Shown here piece by piece: positions 16,548-26,758 of a DNA stretch of 64,000 nt. A program made the position numbers and the translations under genes. The DNA comes from an uncultured Gilliamella sp. (lineage in GTDB: Bacteria; Pseudomonadota; Gammaproteobacteria; Enterobacterales; Orbaceae): the NCBI GenBank assembly GCA_946480175.1, contig CAMLIK010000002.1:1-64000 (forward strand), written 5' to 3'. The first letter of the stretch is position 1, and each line of letters begins with the position of its first letter. The notes below the pieces were generated by a model, which saw nothing but the letters and a program-made list of their open reading frames with translations, was not told the DNA's origin and did not search any database.

Positions 16548-17678
16548 TTATTTATTCATAGATAAAGATTCGGGAATCGATATATTTGTTGGTTTTTGCG
16601 GTTTATCACCGCCATATTTATGCCAACGTTTTAACTGATAAACCCAAGCTAAAATTTGTGCTACAGCAGTATAAAGTTCAGTGGGTATCGCTTTGCCAAT
16701 TTCACCATGGCGATATAATGCACGAGCTAGAGGAGGCGCCTCTAACTGTGGAATACGATATTCTTTGGCAATTTCTTTAATTCTAATAGCAATATTATCG
16801 GTTCCTTTAGCTAACAATTTAGGGGCAGACATAGTTTTTTCATCATATTGTAAGGCAACTGCATAATGGGTTGGATTGGTTATAATAACATTTGCCTTAG
16901 GTACATCAGCCATCATTCGACGCCTTGCAATTGCTTGTTGCATTTGACGAATACGCCCTTTAATTTGAGGATCACCTTCTTGCTCTTTAAATTCATCTTT
17001 GACTTCTTGTTTGGACATTTTCAATTTTTTCAAATTACTCCAAATTTGATAAAAAATATCAAATCCAACCATCGGGATTAAAGCTAAAACCATTAATAAA
17101 CCAGAATAAATAATCATTTGCATAGCATTGAATAACGCATTATTTAAATGCATGGTTGGAAGCGAAAGCATATTTGGGAATTGATGAATTAAAAAAAGTG
17201 CTGAAGTAAAAAAGATCAAGCTAACTTTAAGAACACCTTTGAATAGTTCCGAAAGAATCCGAACGCCAAATAACCGCTTGAATCCACTGATAGGATTTAG
17301 TTTTTGGAAATTTGGTTTAAGTGATTGTAAACTAAAAAGCAAACCACCAATAGCAAGTGGCGCAATAATAGCAATAATCACTAATCCGAGAAAAATAGGC
17401 ACGATCGCCCAAAATCCTGCTGTTAATAAATTAATAAAATTGAAGATAATCTGTTTATCGTCATCCGTTCTATATGAAACAGACATAGCCTGCTGAATAA
17501 TTGTTTTTAAATTAGCAACAAAATTAGCGCCCATTAACCAAAACAATAGGATACCAACCAGCAATATGATTAACGACGTTAATTCGCGAGATCGAGGGAT
17601 CTCCCCTTTTTCCTTAGCCTTTTTTAATTTACTTTCGGTAGGATGCTCGCTTTTATCTAGATCACTGTCATCAGCCAT
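16548..17678 (-). CDS. flhB: FlhB, export apparatus switch protein
   Basis: FlhB switches export from rod and hook proteins to filament proteins. The 376 residues hold four hydrophobic segments between about 33 and 210, and a cytoplasmic part with the self-cleavage site N268-P269-T270-H271 in IITNPTHYAVAL, so autoproteolysis should work. The N-terminus is charged and starts with the typical EHPTESKLKKAKEKGEIPRS. It stands first in a two-gene flhBA unit. Its upstream gap (17679-17820) is the likely site of a FlhDC-dependent promoter, which I could not define by sequence. Confidence 0.97.
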   Translation of the reverse strand: MADDSDLDKSEHPTESKLKKAKEKGEIPRSRELTSLIILLVGILLFWLMGANFVANLKTIIQQAMSVSYRTDDDKQIIFNFINLLTAGFWAIVPIFLGLVIIAIIAPLAIGGLLFSLQSLKPNFQKLNPISGFKRLFGVRILSELFKGVLKVSLIFFTSALFLIHQFPNMLSLPTMHLNNALFNAMQMIIYSGLLMVLALIPMVGFDIFYQIWSNLKKLKMSKQEVKDEFKEQEGDPQIKGRIRQMQQAIARRRMMADVPKANVIITNPTHYAVALQYDEKTMSAPKLLAKGTDNIAIRIKEIAKEYRIPQLEAPPLARALYRHGEIGKAIPTELYTAVAQILAWVYQLKRWHKYGGDKPQKPTNISIPESLSMNK

Positions 17679-17820
17679 ATCTTAATTAAACCAATTCATC
17701 GTCTAATTACTGTTTACGTTAGTAACACAGTATGAACTCAACTTAATAAAGTCATTGGCTTAATTAGACCCTAATTTAATAGTTATTTATCTCGTTTACT
17801 GTAAGACAACAGCAAAATAA

Positions 17821-18255
17821 TTAGACTTTAGCGCGTTTGGATGAAATTGTTTCAGATTGTTGGTAACCGTTATAAGTATAAACAGCGGGATTATTGATAC
17901 TTTTTAAATAGTCAATCGATTGTTGAGTCATATTCATACGATTTTGAATAATTATACCGTTCTCTCGATTGAGCTGCGCTAATCGCTGAGTGGTATTTGT
18001 AATTGCTTGCCATTTCAACATTAACTGTGGATCTTCATTATAGGGTGGTTGAATATTGTATTGTTTACCTGTTTTTAACCGTTTTTCATCAAGTAATTTC
18101 AATTCAATAAGCAATTGGCTTTTTTGGTTTATAATTTCATTTAGATGACTAATAGAATTATTTTCAATTAATATTCGTTGCTCAGATTCTAAAATATCTG
18201 AAAGGGTTTGCAACATAACCGCTACATTATCAAAAATACTATCTAATTCTAACAT
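17821..18255 (-). CDS. flgN: FlgN, export chaperone for FlgK and FlgL
   Basis: FlgN keeps the hook-filament junction proteins FlgK and FlgL soluble and brings them to the export gate. The 144 residues are helical throughout, with the family pattern LLIELKLLDEKR and LKWQAITNTTQRLAQLNRENG. The C-terminal VYTYNGYQ aligns with LYGANGQ of enteric FlgN. The gene lies 35 bases behind flgM, and both would be read from the sigma-28 promoter at 18625-18650. Confidence 0.9.
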   Translation of the reverse strand: MLELDSIFDNVAVMLQTLSDILESEQRILIENNSISHLNEIINQKSQLLIELKLLDEKRLKTGKQYNIQPPYNEDPQLMLKWQAITNTTQRLAQLNRENGIIIQNRMNMTQQSIDYLKSINNPAVYTYNGYQQSETISSKRAKV

Positions 18256-18290
18256 GACGACATTCCCTCAAGATCAACTAGCCTTCAATA

Positions 18291-18575
18291 TTATCTAAGA
18301 ACTTGCTTAATAATTTCATCTGCAATTTTATCAGGATTGATGACTAATTTTCCATCAGCAATAGCCTGTTTTATTTTTTCAATTTTACCCATATCGATGT
18401 CATTCTCAGTTGAATGTAACAATGCGATATTTTGGCTTAAATTAACATTACTGTCCGAATTAAAGTTACTTGAGAGCTGCACAGATGCTTTAATTTTTTT
18501 ATTTTGCTCATTCATCACATCACGACTAAGTAATCCTGATACTGTTGTAATCAATTCTGTTGCATCGATACTCAT
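18291..18575 (-). CDS. flgM: FlgM, anti-sigma-28 factor
   Basis: FlgM binds FliA (sigma-28) and is exported once the hook is complete, which releases late gene expression. The 94 residues (E. coli 97) start MSID and are low in structure over the first half. The C-terminal FliA-binding helices are visible in KIEKIKQAIADGKLVINPDKIADEII (about residues 64-89). The gene has its own sigma-28 promoter with a perfect -10 element, which gives the feedback loop known from Salmonella. Confidence 0.93.
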   Translation of the reverse strand: MSIDATELITTVSGLLSRDVMNEQNKKIKASVQLSSNFNSDSNVNLSQNIALLHSTENDIDMGKIEKIKQAIADGKLVINPDKIADEIIKQVLR

Positions 18576-18624
18576 AAGAATCCTTCAATTCAATGTCAAG
18601 GTTTATAATGTAAGTTTATTCTAA

Positions 18625-18650
18625 TTATCGGCAAAAATCAAAAAACATTA
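18625..18650 (-). promoter_or_regulatory. Sigma-28 (FliA) promoter of flgM-flgN
   Basis: Read on the reverse strand, TAATGTTT (18650-18643) is 7/8 of the -35 consensus TAAAGTTT, and GCCGATAA (18632-18625) is a perfect -10. The spacer is 10 bases, one shorter than usual. The promoter lies between flgA and flgM. Confidence 0.75.
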
Positions 18651-18654
18651 ACTT

Positions 18655-19320
18655 TTATTTATTTAAAATTGTGATGCCTTCTACGCTAACAACACCCTCG
18701 ATAATATTGCCATTATTTAACTTGATATTAATCGATTCACCCAAAGCCCCATTGGTAAGCGCTTTACCATTAGATGTCACTGAATAACCTTCACCGTCAA
18801 TTATGACCTTTACAGTTTGGCCTGCTTTAACATACCAGTTTTTCTGTAACATCGAATTTTTTATTGGTTCACCATTGTTAATATTACGTAAAGCAATATG
18901 ATTGATAACCTCAGATTTATTTAAAATGATAGTTGATGGTAATTTATCTAATTGGCCTGATTGTGTTTTTATTAGTTGTTCTGTAATTACAGTTCCAGCA
19001 CTAATTGACTGATTAGCAACGACATAATTACCTTTAACTGCTACATAAACTTGCAGATATTTAGTCATATTTTCACATTTGGCAGTAATCGTTAAATTAC
19101 CCCATAGTTTATTTTTATTTAGTACAGTTAAGGTAGGTGAATTACAGTTTAAATTAGATTTTAAAGTACGATAGTTAATCTCAACATCATCATTCACAGC
19201 AATATCGCTTAATTGTTGATAGATTAGATCATTAATTTGCTTTTCTAGCGCGTTTGCATAAATTACTTTCGAACTACAAAATACACAAAAAAGACATATT
19301 AATTTAATAAGTTGAGACAT
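18655..19320 (-). CDS. flgA: FlgA, P-ring assembly chaperone
   Basis: FlgA is periplasmic and helps FlgI polymerise into the P ring. The 221 residues begin with a signal peptide (MSQLIKLICLFCVFCSSKVIYA). The C-terminal half is an SAF domain with VVANQSISAGTVIT and WYVKAGQTVKVIIDGEGYSV, as in the family. The gene diverges from flgB across 156 bases, the arrangement known from E. coli, where FlhDC drives both directions. Confidence 0.93.
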   Translation of the reverse strand: MSQLIKLICLFCVFCSSKVIYANALEKQINDLIYQQLSDIAVNDDVEINYRTLKSNLNCNSPTLTVLNKNKLWGNLTITAKCENMTKYLQVYVAVKGNYVVANQSISAGTVITEQLIKTQSGQLDKLPSTIILNKSEVINHIALRNINNGEPIKNSMLQKNWYVKAGQTVKVIIDGEGYSVTSNGKALTNGALGESINIKLNNGNIIEGVVSVEGITILNK

Positions 19321-19476
19321 GTTTAAACAATTTAATAACTGAAATTATGACTAAATTGTACTTTACTTACTAAAAGGTTGAATGTTGAAATAAGGGCTAT
19401 TTTTATCGTTATTTATACGATGATTTTTTTTGAATATGCTTAAAATTGTCCTCATTAAAAAAGATGGGATAATTTT

Positions 19477-19887
19477 ATGCTTAACAAATTAGACACCTTC
19501 GTTAATTTTCACCAACAAGCATTGAATGTTCGTGAAAATCGACAAAACATACTTGCAGCAAATATTGCCAACAGTGATACACCTAACTATCAAGCCAGGG
19601 ATATTGACTTTAAAGTAGAATTAAATAAAGCTATCAATAGTCAACATACATTCAATAATATAAAGCTAAATGCTACATCACCGAATCATTTTCAATTAAA
19701 TGCTATGGGATCTACAAATTATAATCTTCTTTATCGTATCCCCTATCAATCGTCTGCAGATGGCAATACTGTTGAAATGGATCAAGAACGAACCGCTTTT
19801 ATGGACAACAGTATCCACTATCAAAGTAGTTTAACATTTTTGGGTGAACAATTTAAAAATCTAATCGCCGTATTACAGCAAGGATAA
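19477..19887 (+). CDS. flgB: FlgB, proximal rod protein
   Basis: FlgB forms part of the rod crossing the periplasm. The 136 residues contain the rod/hook N-terminal signature [18 protein letters not shown] and the C-terminal helix expected for axial proteins. It heads a nine-gene run flgBCDEFGHIJ with short gaps throughout, so it is the first gene of a long operon. The divergent gap to flgA must hold its promoter. Confidence 0.95.
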   Translation: MLNKLDTFVNFHQQALNVRENRQNILAANIANSDTPNYQARDIDFKVELNKAINSQHTFNNIKLNATSPNHFQLNAMGSTNYNLLYRIPYQSSADGNTVEMDQERTAFMDNSIHYQSSLTFLGEQFKNLIAVLQQG

Positions 19888-19892
19888 CCGTT

Positions 19893-20297
19893 ATGAGCTT
19901 TTCTATTTTTTCTATTTCTGGTTCAGCCTTAATGGCTCAAACACAACGAATGAATGTTAGTGCTAGTAATTTAGCTAATGCAGATAGTGTTACTAGTACT
20001 TCTGGCCAAGCTTATCGAGCCAAACAAGTTGTTTTTAAAGTTGATGATAATGGTTATCCAGATAGCATCGCAGGCGTAAAAGTATCACAGGTTATTGAAG
20101 ACCCCGCGCCAATGAATTTAGTTTATGAACCGAATCATCCTTTAGCCGATGAAAATGGTTACATTCAAAAACCCAATGTTGATGTAGTAGCAGAGATGGT
20201 CAATACCATTTCAGCATCTCGTAGTTACCAAGCGAATGTCGAGGTCATTAATACCGCGAAAAGTTTAATGCTAAAAACACTTACTTTAGGTCAATAA
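19893..20297 (+). CDS. flgC: FlgC, proximal rod protein
   Basis: The product is 134 residues, the usual length. The N-terminus shows the axial-protein motif [19 protein letters not shown] and the C-terminus [22 protein letters not shown] sequence followed by [19 protein letters not shown], the coiled-coil partner helix. It starts 5 bases after flgB. FlgC joins FlgB and FlgF to build the proximal rod. Confidence 0.96.
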   Translation: MSFSIFSISGSALMAQTQRMNVSASNLANADSVTSTSGQAYRAKQVVFKVDDNGYPDSIAGVKVSQVIEDPAPMNLVYEPNHPLADENGYIQKPNVDVVAEMVNTISASRSYQANVEVINTAKSLMLKTLTLGQ

Positions 20298-20310
20298 AAG
20301 GGTGTAATTC

Positions 20311-21030
20311 ATGGGTATTTCAAATGTAGCGGTATCAGAACCATCAAATGTAACAAACCCACAAATGGTAAAAAAAGCGGCATCTGATGGTAACTCTAGT
20401 CAAGAATTACAAGATAACTTCTTGAAATTACTCATTGCCCAAATGAAAAATCAGGATCCGACTAATCCAATGGACAATAGCCAGTTAACCACTCAACTTG
20501 CTCAAATTAATACCTTAGCGGGTATTGAACGACTTAATACCACATTAGGCATGGTTTCTGGTCAAATGGACGATAGCTTATCAGTCAACGCAAGCAATAT
20601 GATTGGTAAAGGTGTTATGGTTCCTGGTAACAAAATTTTAGTCGCCACATCAGAAGTTGAAGGTTCAGAAAGTGAAAAAGAGACCGTTACCACACCATTT
20701 GGTTTTGAACTTGTGCGTGATGCTGATTCAGTCGTTATCACTATAAAAGATGAAAACGGTAACGTTGTGCGTGAGGTTGATCTCGGTTCGATTCCTGCTG
20801 GAGTCAGCTCTTTTACTTGGGATGGCGAGCTAAACGACGGAACACTAGCGCCAGATGGCAGCTACACGTTTTCAGTTAATGCCACTTATGACGGGCAAAA
20901 AGTGTCATCAACATCATTATCTTACTCGCTTGTATACGGAGTAATTAATAGTAAAGTTAATAATAAAGTATTACTTGATTTAGGAATACTCGGTTCAATT
21001 AGTATTGACGAAGTGCGTCAAATTCTTTAA
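20311..21030 (+). CDS. flgD: FlgD, hook cap protein
   Basis: FlgD caps the growing hook and guides FlgE insertion. The 239 residues begin with a flexible N-terminus, then the diagnostic block FLKLLIAQMKNQDPTNPMDN (about 32-51). The C-terminal half has a Tudor/FlgD-Ig part with the FlgD-type motif SFTWDGELNDGTLAPDGSYT. Length matches E. coli (231). It lies between flgC and flgE as usual. Confidence 0.96.
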   Translation: MGISNVAVSEPSNVTNPQMVKKAASDGNSSQELQDNFLKLLIAQMKNQDPTNPMDNSQLTTQLAQINTLAGIERLNTTLGMVSGQMDDSLSVNASNMIGKGVMVPGNKILVATSEVEGSESEKETVTTPFGFELVRDADSVVITIKDENGNVVREVDLGSIPAGVSSFTWDGELNDGTLAPDGSYTFSVNATYDGQKVSSTSLSYSLVYGVINSKVNNKVLLDLGILGSISIDEVRQIL

Positions 21031-21046
21031 AGGGGAATAAGTTTAT

Positions 21047-22258
21047 ATGGGATTTTCTCAAGCAATTACCGGCATGAATGCCGCTTCAAAACAATTAGAT
21101 GTTATTGGTAATAATATTGCCAATTCTGCAACAGTGGGCTTTAAAAGTGCTAGCATCTCATTTGCTGATATTTATGCCGGTTCAAAAGTAGGAATGGGCG
21201 TTAAAGTAGCTGCTGTTATGCAAAATTTTAATGATGGCACAACAACCTCAACCAATAATAGTTTAGATGTAGCGATTTCAGGCAATGGATTTTTCAGATT
21301 AGTTGATAGTAGTGGACAAGTTTATTATACCCGTAACGGCCAATTTCAATTAGATGCTGAACGTAATATTATATCTGTTGATGGTTTGCAGTTAACAGGC
21401 TATCTTGCAACAGGCAATCCACCGGAAATCCAACAAGGTACCGCACCAGGCCCATTAAAGATATCGCAAGAAATGCTAAATGCGACAGCAACGAGTAAAG
21501 CATCTTTACAAACAAATTTAAATTCAAATAGTACTATACCATCAAGAACTCCTGTTAATGCAACCGATGCAGATACATTCAACTATTCAACGACTATCAC
21601 AACTTATGATTCTTTAGGCAATCAGCGTAATGTTCAACTTTTTTACGTTAAAACAGCCGATAATCAATGGGATGTTCACTATCTTGATAGCAGTGATCCT
21701 AGCGCTACGCTACAACGATTAGGGGCAATGGAATTTGATTCATCAGGCAAATTAATTAGCGAGCCAAATATGACAATTAATATTAATGGGTTAAATGGTT
21801 CAGCAAATAATAGCTTCACATTATCATTAGCAAATAGTACTCAACAAAATATGGGTAAAGAAGTCGGTAGCATTAAAACCCCTATCGTTGATGGTTATGC
21901 ACCAGGTGATCTGGTTGGTTATACTATTAACGATGATGGCACCATTCATGGCGTTTATTCTAATCAACAAACCATGTTGTTAGGTCAAATAGTCATGGCT
22001 GATTTTGCCAACGCGAATGGATTGGAATCAGCTGGTAACAATAACTGGCGTTCTACACTTAATTCTGGTGCAGAGGTATTAGGTTCAGCCAATACAGGAA
22101 CGTTTGGATCACTAACGAGTGGTGCGGTTGAATCATCCAACGTCGATATGAGTCAAGAATTAGTTAACATGATTGTTGCCCAGCGTAATTATCAATCTAA
22201 TTCCCAAACAATTAAAACTCAAGATCAAATACTTAATACATTAGTGAATTTAAGATAA
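21047..22258 (+). CDS. flgE: FlgE, hook protein
   Basis: FlgE polymerises into the flexible hook. The 403 residues (E. coli 402) start with GFSQAITGMNAASKQLDVIG and NNIANSATVGFKSA, the rod/hook signature. The C-terminus has ALESSNVDMSQELVNMI-type sequence, here VESSNVDMSQELVNMI, and YQSNSQTIKTQDQIL. The centre carries the variable surface domains. Exported without a signal peptide by the flagellar type III gate. Confidence 0.96.
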   Translation: MGFSQAITGMNAASKQLDVIGNNIANSATVGFKSASISFADIYAGSKVGMGVKVAAVMQNFNDGTTTSTNNSLDVAISGNGFFRLVDSSGQVYYTRNGQFQLDAERNIISVDGLQLTGYLATGNPPEIQQGTAPGPLKISQEMLNATATSKASLQTNLNSNSTIPSRTPVNATDADTFNYSTTITTYDSLGNQRNVQLFYVKTADNQWDVHYLDSSDPSATLQRLGAMEFDSSGKLISEPNMTININGLNGSANNSFTLSLANSTQQNMGKEVGSIKTPIVDGYAPGDLVGYTINDDGTIHGVYSNQQTMLLGQIVMADFANANGLESAGNNNWRSTLNSGAEVLGSANTGTFGSLTSGAVESSNVDMSQELVNMIVAQRNYQSNSQTIKTQDQILNTLVNLR

Positions 22259-22272
22259 TTTAAGGAATACTT

Positions 22273-23028
22273 ATGGATCGCGTTATTTATACTGCAATGT
22301 CTGGTGCAAGCCAAACATTGATTCAACAATCCATAACCAGCCATAACTTAGCAAATGTATCAACGGTAGGCTTTCGTGCTCAATTAATGGCAATGAAAGC
22401 CGTTCCCATTGTAGGTAATAGTATGCCAACAAGAACCATGGTCACGGCAACAACACCTACTTATGACTCAACAATGGGTGCATTTAATTACACTGGGCGA
22501 GATTTAGACGTTGCCTTATCTCAAGATGATTGGTTAGCTGTACAGTTAGCCGATGGTAGTGAGGGCTATACTCGAAATGGTGCAATTGAAATTGATGAAG
22601 ACGGTACACTTAATATCCAAGGTTATCCTTTGCTTGGTGATAACGGCGTATTAACAGTTCCGCAACGATCTCAAGTTAGCATCAGTGCAGATGGTACACT
22701 TTCCGCTTTAGGTGCTGGTGATAAACGCACAACCATTGCGCAGGTGGGAAAAATAAAAAAAGTTCACCTTGAACGTAACGAAATTATACGTGGCGATGAT
22801 GGTTTTTTTCATGCAACGCAAGATACACTTAATGATCGCGGTGCTGTATTACCGGATAATCCTAACGCAAAAATAATGTCTGGGGTATTAGAAGGCAGTA
22901 ATGTTAATCCTGTTACTGCAATGGTGAATTTAATTAGTCACTCTCGCCAATTTGAAATGCAGATGAAGCAAATTAGTACAGCTGATGAAAATGCTCAAAA
23001 AGCAAATCAAATATTATCGTTAACTTAA
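22273..23028 (+). CDS. flgF: FlgF, proximal rod protein
   Basis: The product is 251 residues (E. coli 251). It starts MDRVIYTAMSGASQTL and contains HNLANVSTVGFRAQL, the axial motif, then GRDLDVALSQDDWLAVQL as in FlgF. The C-terminus NVNPVTAMVNLISHSRQFE sets it apart from FlgG. It sits between flgE and flgG in the usual order. Confidence 0.96.
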   Translation: MDRVIYTAMSGASQTLIQQSITSHNLANVSTVGFRAQLMAMKAVPIVGNSMPTRTMVTATTPTYDSTMGAFNYTGRDLDVALSQDDWLAVQLADGSEGYTRNGAIEIDEDGTLNIQGYPLLGDNGVLTVPQRSQVSISADGTLSALGAGDKRTTIAQVGKIKKVHLERNEIIRGDDGFFHATQDTLNDRGAVLPDNPNAKIMSGVLEGSNVNPVTAMVNLISHSRQFEMQMKQISTADENAQKANQILSLT

Positions 23029-23046
23029 TTAAAAAAGGAATTAGCA

Positions 23047-23829
23047 ATGATTAAATCATTATGGATTGCAAAAACCGGTTTAACTGCGCAACAAATGAAT
23101 ATGGATATTATATCCAATAATTTAGCCAACGTAAGTACCGGTGGATTTAAACGCCAACGCGCTGTTTTTGAGGATTTATTATACCAAACCATTCGTCAAC
23201 CTGGCGCTCAATCATCAGAACAAACAACATTACCTTCAGGATTACAAATTGGTACCGGCGTAAGACCAGTTGCTACTGAACGAATTCATAGCCAAGGTAA
23301 CTTAGAATTAACTGACAATAGCAGTGACATTGCCATTAACGGACAAGGTTTTTTCCAAGTTCTGATGCCTGATGGAACACAAGCTTATACTCGAAGTGGT
23401 GCTTTCCAAGTTAACCAAAATGGTCAGTTAGTAACGGCTGCGGGTTATGAAATTCAACCAACAATTAACATTCCATCAAATGCGATAAAAATGACCGTAG
23501 CAAGAGATGGCATCGTCAATGTTACCTTAGCCAATCAATCAACCCAAGTGCAAGTTGGTCAATTGACATTACATACATTTATCAATGACACGGGACTAGA
23601 AAGTATTGGTGAAAATCTATATTTAGAAACCGAAAGTTCAGGTGCACCGACTGAAAACACCCCAGGTTTAAATGGTGCCGGTTTGTTATATCAAGGTTAT
23701 ATTGAAACGTCTAATGTCAATGTTGCAGAAGAGCTGGTTAACATGATTCAAGTTCAGCGTGCTTACGAAATTAATAGTAAAGCCATATCCACCTCTGACC
23801 AAATGTTACAACGGTTAAATCAATTATAA
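23047..23829 (+). CDS. flgG: FlgG, distal rod protein
   Basis: FlgG builds the distal rod, held inside the P and L rings. The 260 residues are exactly the family length. The N-terminus [20 protein letters not shown] with [20 protein letters not shown] is diagnostic, and the C-terminus reads [29 protein letters not shown] is the ribosome site. Confidence 0.97.
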   Translation: MIKSLWIAKTGLTAQQMNMDIISNNLANVSTGGFKRQRAVFEDLLYQTIRQPGAQSSEQTTLPSGLQIGTGVRPVATERIHSQGNLELTDNSSDIAINGQGFFQVLMPDGTQAYTRSGAFQVNQNGQLVTAAGYEIQPTINIPSNAIKMTVARDGIVNVTLANQSTQVQVGQLTLHTFINDTGLESIGENLYLETESSGAPTENTPGLNGAGLLYQGYIETSNVNVAEELVNMIQVQRAYEINSKAISTSDQMLQRLNQL

Positions 23830-23851
23830 ATCTAACAGAGTGATGGATATA

Positions 23852-24529
23852 ATGAAATATCTTTATATTTTCATAACGTTGTTGTTAGTTGGTTGTAGTC
23901 AATTACCTAAAAAAGCATTAGTAGAAGGGCAAACGAGTATTGTTCCACAAATGCCAGTAATTATTAATTCAAGTGGCTCCATTTATCAAGCCACACAACC
24001 AAGTAGCTATGGTTATCAACCAATGTTCGAAGATCGTCGGCCGCGTCACATTGGTGACGTACTAACTATTGTATTACAAGAAAATGTTAGTGCTAGCAAA
24101 AGTTCATCAATCAATGCCGGCCGTAATGGTGACGTAAATTTGGGGGTAAAAACTGTTCCCCATTTTTTAGAAGGACTGGTTGGTCGTGGCAAGGTAGATA
24201 CTGATATCTCAGGCAGTAATGATTTTAAAGGTTCTGGTGGTGCTAATGCAAAAAACACATTTAGTGGCACCATCACTGTCACCGTCCAAGACGTTATGGT
24301 TAATGGCAATTTAAAAGTGATTGGGGAGAAACAAATTGCAATAAATCAGGGAACCGAATTTATTCGATTTTCAGGCGTTGTTAACCCAAGAACAATCAGC
24401 GGTAACAATACTGTTATATCAACCCAAGTTGCCGATGCGCGTATTGAATATGTAGGTAATGGTTACATTGATGAAGCGCAAACTATGGGGTGGTTACAAC
24501 GTTTATTTTTCAATCTTTCACCATTTTAA
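23852..24529 (+). CDS. flgH: FlgH, L-ring lipoprotein
   Basis: FlgH forms the L ring in the outer membrane. The N-terminus [15 protein letters not shown] ends in a lipobox (LVGC), so the protein is cleaved and lipidated. The body shows [19 protein letters not shown] and the C-terminal [28 protein letters not shown] typical of FlgH. I took the ATG at 23852 because the signal peptide begins directly there; an ATG at 23843 and a GTG at 23840 are in frame. The product is 225 residues, close to the E. coli mature form. Confidence 0.94.
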   Translation: MKYLYIFITLLLVGCSQLPKKALVEGQTSIVPQMPVIINSSGSIYQATQPSSYGYQPMFEDRRPRHIGDVLTIVLQENVSASKSSSINAGRNGDVNLGVKTVPHFLEGLVGRGKVDTDISGSNDFKGSGGANAKNTFSGTITVTVQDVMVNGNLKVIGEKQIAINQGTEFIRFSGVVNPRTISGNNTVISTQVADARIEYVGNGYIDEAQTMGWLQRLFFNLSPF

Positions 24530-24540
24530 TGAGTTTGATT

Positions 24541-25644
24541 ATGCTTAATAAATTACGTACTTTCATTGTGTTATTGATGATAATAGTTGTACCTTATAGC
24601 TATGCAGAGCGAATACGAGATTTAGTTACTATTCAAGGTGTTCGCGAAAACGCATTAGTTGGATACGGTATTGTTGTTGGTCTTGATGGTACAGGGGATC
24701 AAACCTCACAAACGCCTTTTACTATTCAAAGTATAACGAATATGCTATCACAATTAGGTATCACGGTTCCGACAGGTAGTAACATGCAATTAAAAAATGT
24801 TGCTGCAGTAATGGTAACCGCAAAATTACCTTCCTATGCACGAATTGGACAGCAAGTTGATGTAGTTGTCTCTTCATTAGGTAACGCCAAAAGCTTACGT
24901 GGTGGTACGTTAGTTATGACACCACTAAAAGGTGCAGACAACCAAGTCTATGCTATTGCACAAGGAAATCTCTTTGTTGGTGGAATGGGAGCCAGTAGTG
25001 GAGGTAGCAGTGTAGCAGTAAACCAATTGGCAGGTGCTACCATTCCTAATGGCGCGACAATTGAACGAGAATTAGCTGTACGTTTAGATGAAAATAACGC
25101 TATTGACTTACACCTTAATCACTTTGATTTTACTTTAGCATCAAAAATAGCCGACACAATAAACAAAACCAAAAAAAATACAGCTATCGCCTTAGATGGC
25201 ATGACCGTTAAATTAAACATGCCTAAAGATAGCCAAGCAAGAGTTCAATTATTATCTAAAATTCAAAATTTACAAATTAGTGCCACCCCAATTTCGGCGA
25301 AAGTCGTGATAAATACTCGCACAGGCGTCGTCGTTATGAACCAAAGGGTTCAGTTAGACAATTGTGCTGTTGCCCATGGTAATTTATCAGTTGTGGTAAA
25401 TAATAAATTAAACGTTAGTCAACCCGATACACCATTGGCGGGTGGCAACACTGTTGTCGTACCAGAAAATGAAGTTAGTATTGAACAAAATGGCGGCACA
25501 CTACATAATTTAGCTCAAGGTACTGATTTAAATCGAGTTATCAATTCACTTAACTTGTTAGGCGCAAATCCTACAGAATTAATGTCGATACTTGAAGCAT
25601 TAAAAACTGCAGGTTGTCTACATGCCGCATTGGAAACTATCTAG
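24541..25644 (+). CDS. flgI: FlgI, P-ring protein
   Basis: FlgI forms the periplasmic P ring with help from FlgA. A Sec signal peptide, [20 protein letters not shown] followed by YA, precedes [20 protein letters not shown], the conserved mature start. GLDGTGDQT and [19 protein letters not shown] are family blocks. I chose the ATG at 24541 since the signal peptide starts there; the frame is open 17 codons upstream but into flgH. The product is 367 residues (E. coli 365). Confidence 0.96.
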   Translation: MLNKLRTFIVLLMIIVVPYSYAERIRDLVTIQGVRENALVGYGIVVGLDGTGDQTSQTPFTIQSITNMLSQLGITVPTGSNMQLKNVAAVMVTAKLPSYARIGQQVDVVVSSLGNAKSLRGGTLVMTPLKGADNQVYAIAQGNLFVGGMGASSGGSSVAVNQLAGATIPNGATIERELAVRLDENNAIDLHLNHFDFTLASKIADTINKTKKNTAIALDGMTVKLNMPKDSQARVQLLSKIQNLQISATPISAKVVINTRTGVVVMNQRVQLDNCAVAHGNLSVVVNNKLNVSQPDTPLAGGNTVVVPENEVSIEQNGGTLHNLAQGTDLNRVINSLNLLGANPTELMSILEALKTAGCLHAALETI

Positions 25645-25659
25645 AGCAGAAATCATGAT

Positions 25660-26685
25660 ATGAAAAATCTAATAAACCAGTCTATTAATCGCTTTGCTTA
25701 TGATTTTTCAAGCATTAACCAATTAAGGCGCAATGCAATTAGTGGATCAACTGAAAGCATCAAACAAGTTGCTGACCAGTTTGAAACACTATTTGTCAAT
25801 ATGATGATGCAATCGATGCGCAAAACCATTCCTAATGGCGGTTTATTTAATCAATCTGCAATGCAATTATTTACCTCAATGTTTGATCAGCAAATTGCTC
25901 AACAAAGTGCTGGAAAAGGATTAGGGCTTGCCAATATTATTGCTAAGCAATTAAATAATCAGACTCATTCTTCAATGAATATTAATGCGCAATCTCAAAT
26001 AAATAATAGTCAAACAAACATAAAATTGGCAGAATCATTATTTAGTGATAACTCATCAAGTATATCACCAGCAGCATTAGGTCAAATGCTCTATCAACAA
26101 CATAAAGCAAATAATCTAACCAAAACTAATATCAATGAACTATCACAAAAAGCACTATTGAATAACATTGATAAAGATGATATCACGCAATTTATAAGTG
26201 AATGGATTGAACCAGCTAAACAAGCCGCTAAAGTTTCCGGTATACCTTACGAAGTTATCATCGCTCAAGCCGCTTTGGAATCTGGTTGGGGTAAAAAGCA
26301 GATAAAAACAGCCGACAATCAACCAAGTTATAACTATTTTGGTATAAAAGCCACATCATCATGGAATGGCAACGCTACTCGGTTGACTACTCAAGAATTT
26401 TTAAATAACAGAATGGTTAAAATTCAAGATCAATTTAGAGTTTATAACAGTAAGCAACACGCATTAGCTGATTATCTTAATTTACTAACCAAAAGTCCTC
26501 GCTATCGTGCTGTTATCAATGCACCAGATGCAAGAACAGCCGCTAAGGCATTACAAGACGCGCAATATGCAACTGATCCTAATTATAGTGAAAAACTGAT
26601 TCAAATTATAAGTCGCATCGAAGAAATTGCTAAAAATACACCGCAAAAAACAATATCAGGTTTTAGGCAAATTGCCTATAAATAA
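25660..26685 (+). CDS. flgJ: FlgJ, rod cap and peptidoglycan hydrolase
   Basis: FlgJ caps the growing rod and opens the peptidoglycan. The N-terminal rod-cap domain (about 25-100) reads VADQFETLFVNMMMQSMRKT. The C-terminal glucosaminidase domain (about 180-335) holds the catalytic glutamate E207 in AQAALESGWGKKQI. The linker between them (100-170) is rich in Asn, Gln and Ser. Both domains are whole, as in beta/gammaproteobacteria. It is the last gene of the flgB operon, and a terminator follows 36 bases later. Confidence 0.95.
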   Translation: MKNLINQSINRFAYDFSSINQLRRNAISGSTESIKQVADQFETLFVNMMMQSMRKTIPNGGLFNQSAMQLFTSMFDQQIAQQSAGKGLGLANIIAKQLNNQTHSSMNINAQSQINNSQTNIKLAESLFSDNSSSISPAALGQMLYQQHKANNLTKTNINELSQKALLNNIDKDDITQFISEWIEPAKQAAKVSGIPYEVIIAQAALESGWGKKQIKTADNQPSYNYFGIKATSSWNGNATRLTTQEFLNNRMVKIQDQFRVYNSKQHALADYLNLLTKSPRYRAVINAPDARTAAKALQDAQYATDPNYSEKLIQIISRIEEIAKNTPQKTISGFRQIAYK

Positions 26686-26720
26686 TATAATCGAACAAAT
26701 TACGAAATTGATTAACAAAA

Positions 26721-26748
26721 AAGGGGGATTAACCCCCCTATATTTTTT
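26721..26748. terminator. Bidirectional terminator between flgJ and flgL
   Basis: GGGGG (26723-26727) pairs with CCCCC (26733-26737), an A-run stands before and TATATTTTTT follows. The GC-rich stem stands out in AT-rich DNA and can serve the converging flgB and flgK operons. Confidence 0.8.
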
Positions 26749-26758
26749 AAATGATAAA

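Noticed and set aside
15967..16638. Long open frame of 223 codons on the plus strand opposite flhA and flhB
   Set aside because: It is the antisense of strongly conserved export genes, with a composition that mirrors their codons and no ribosome site.
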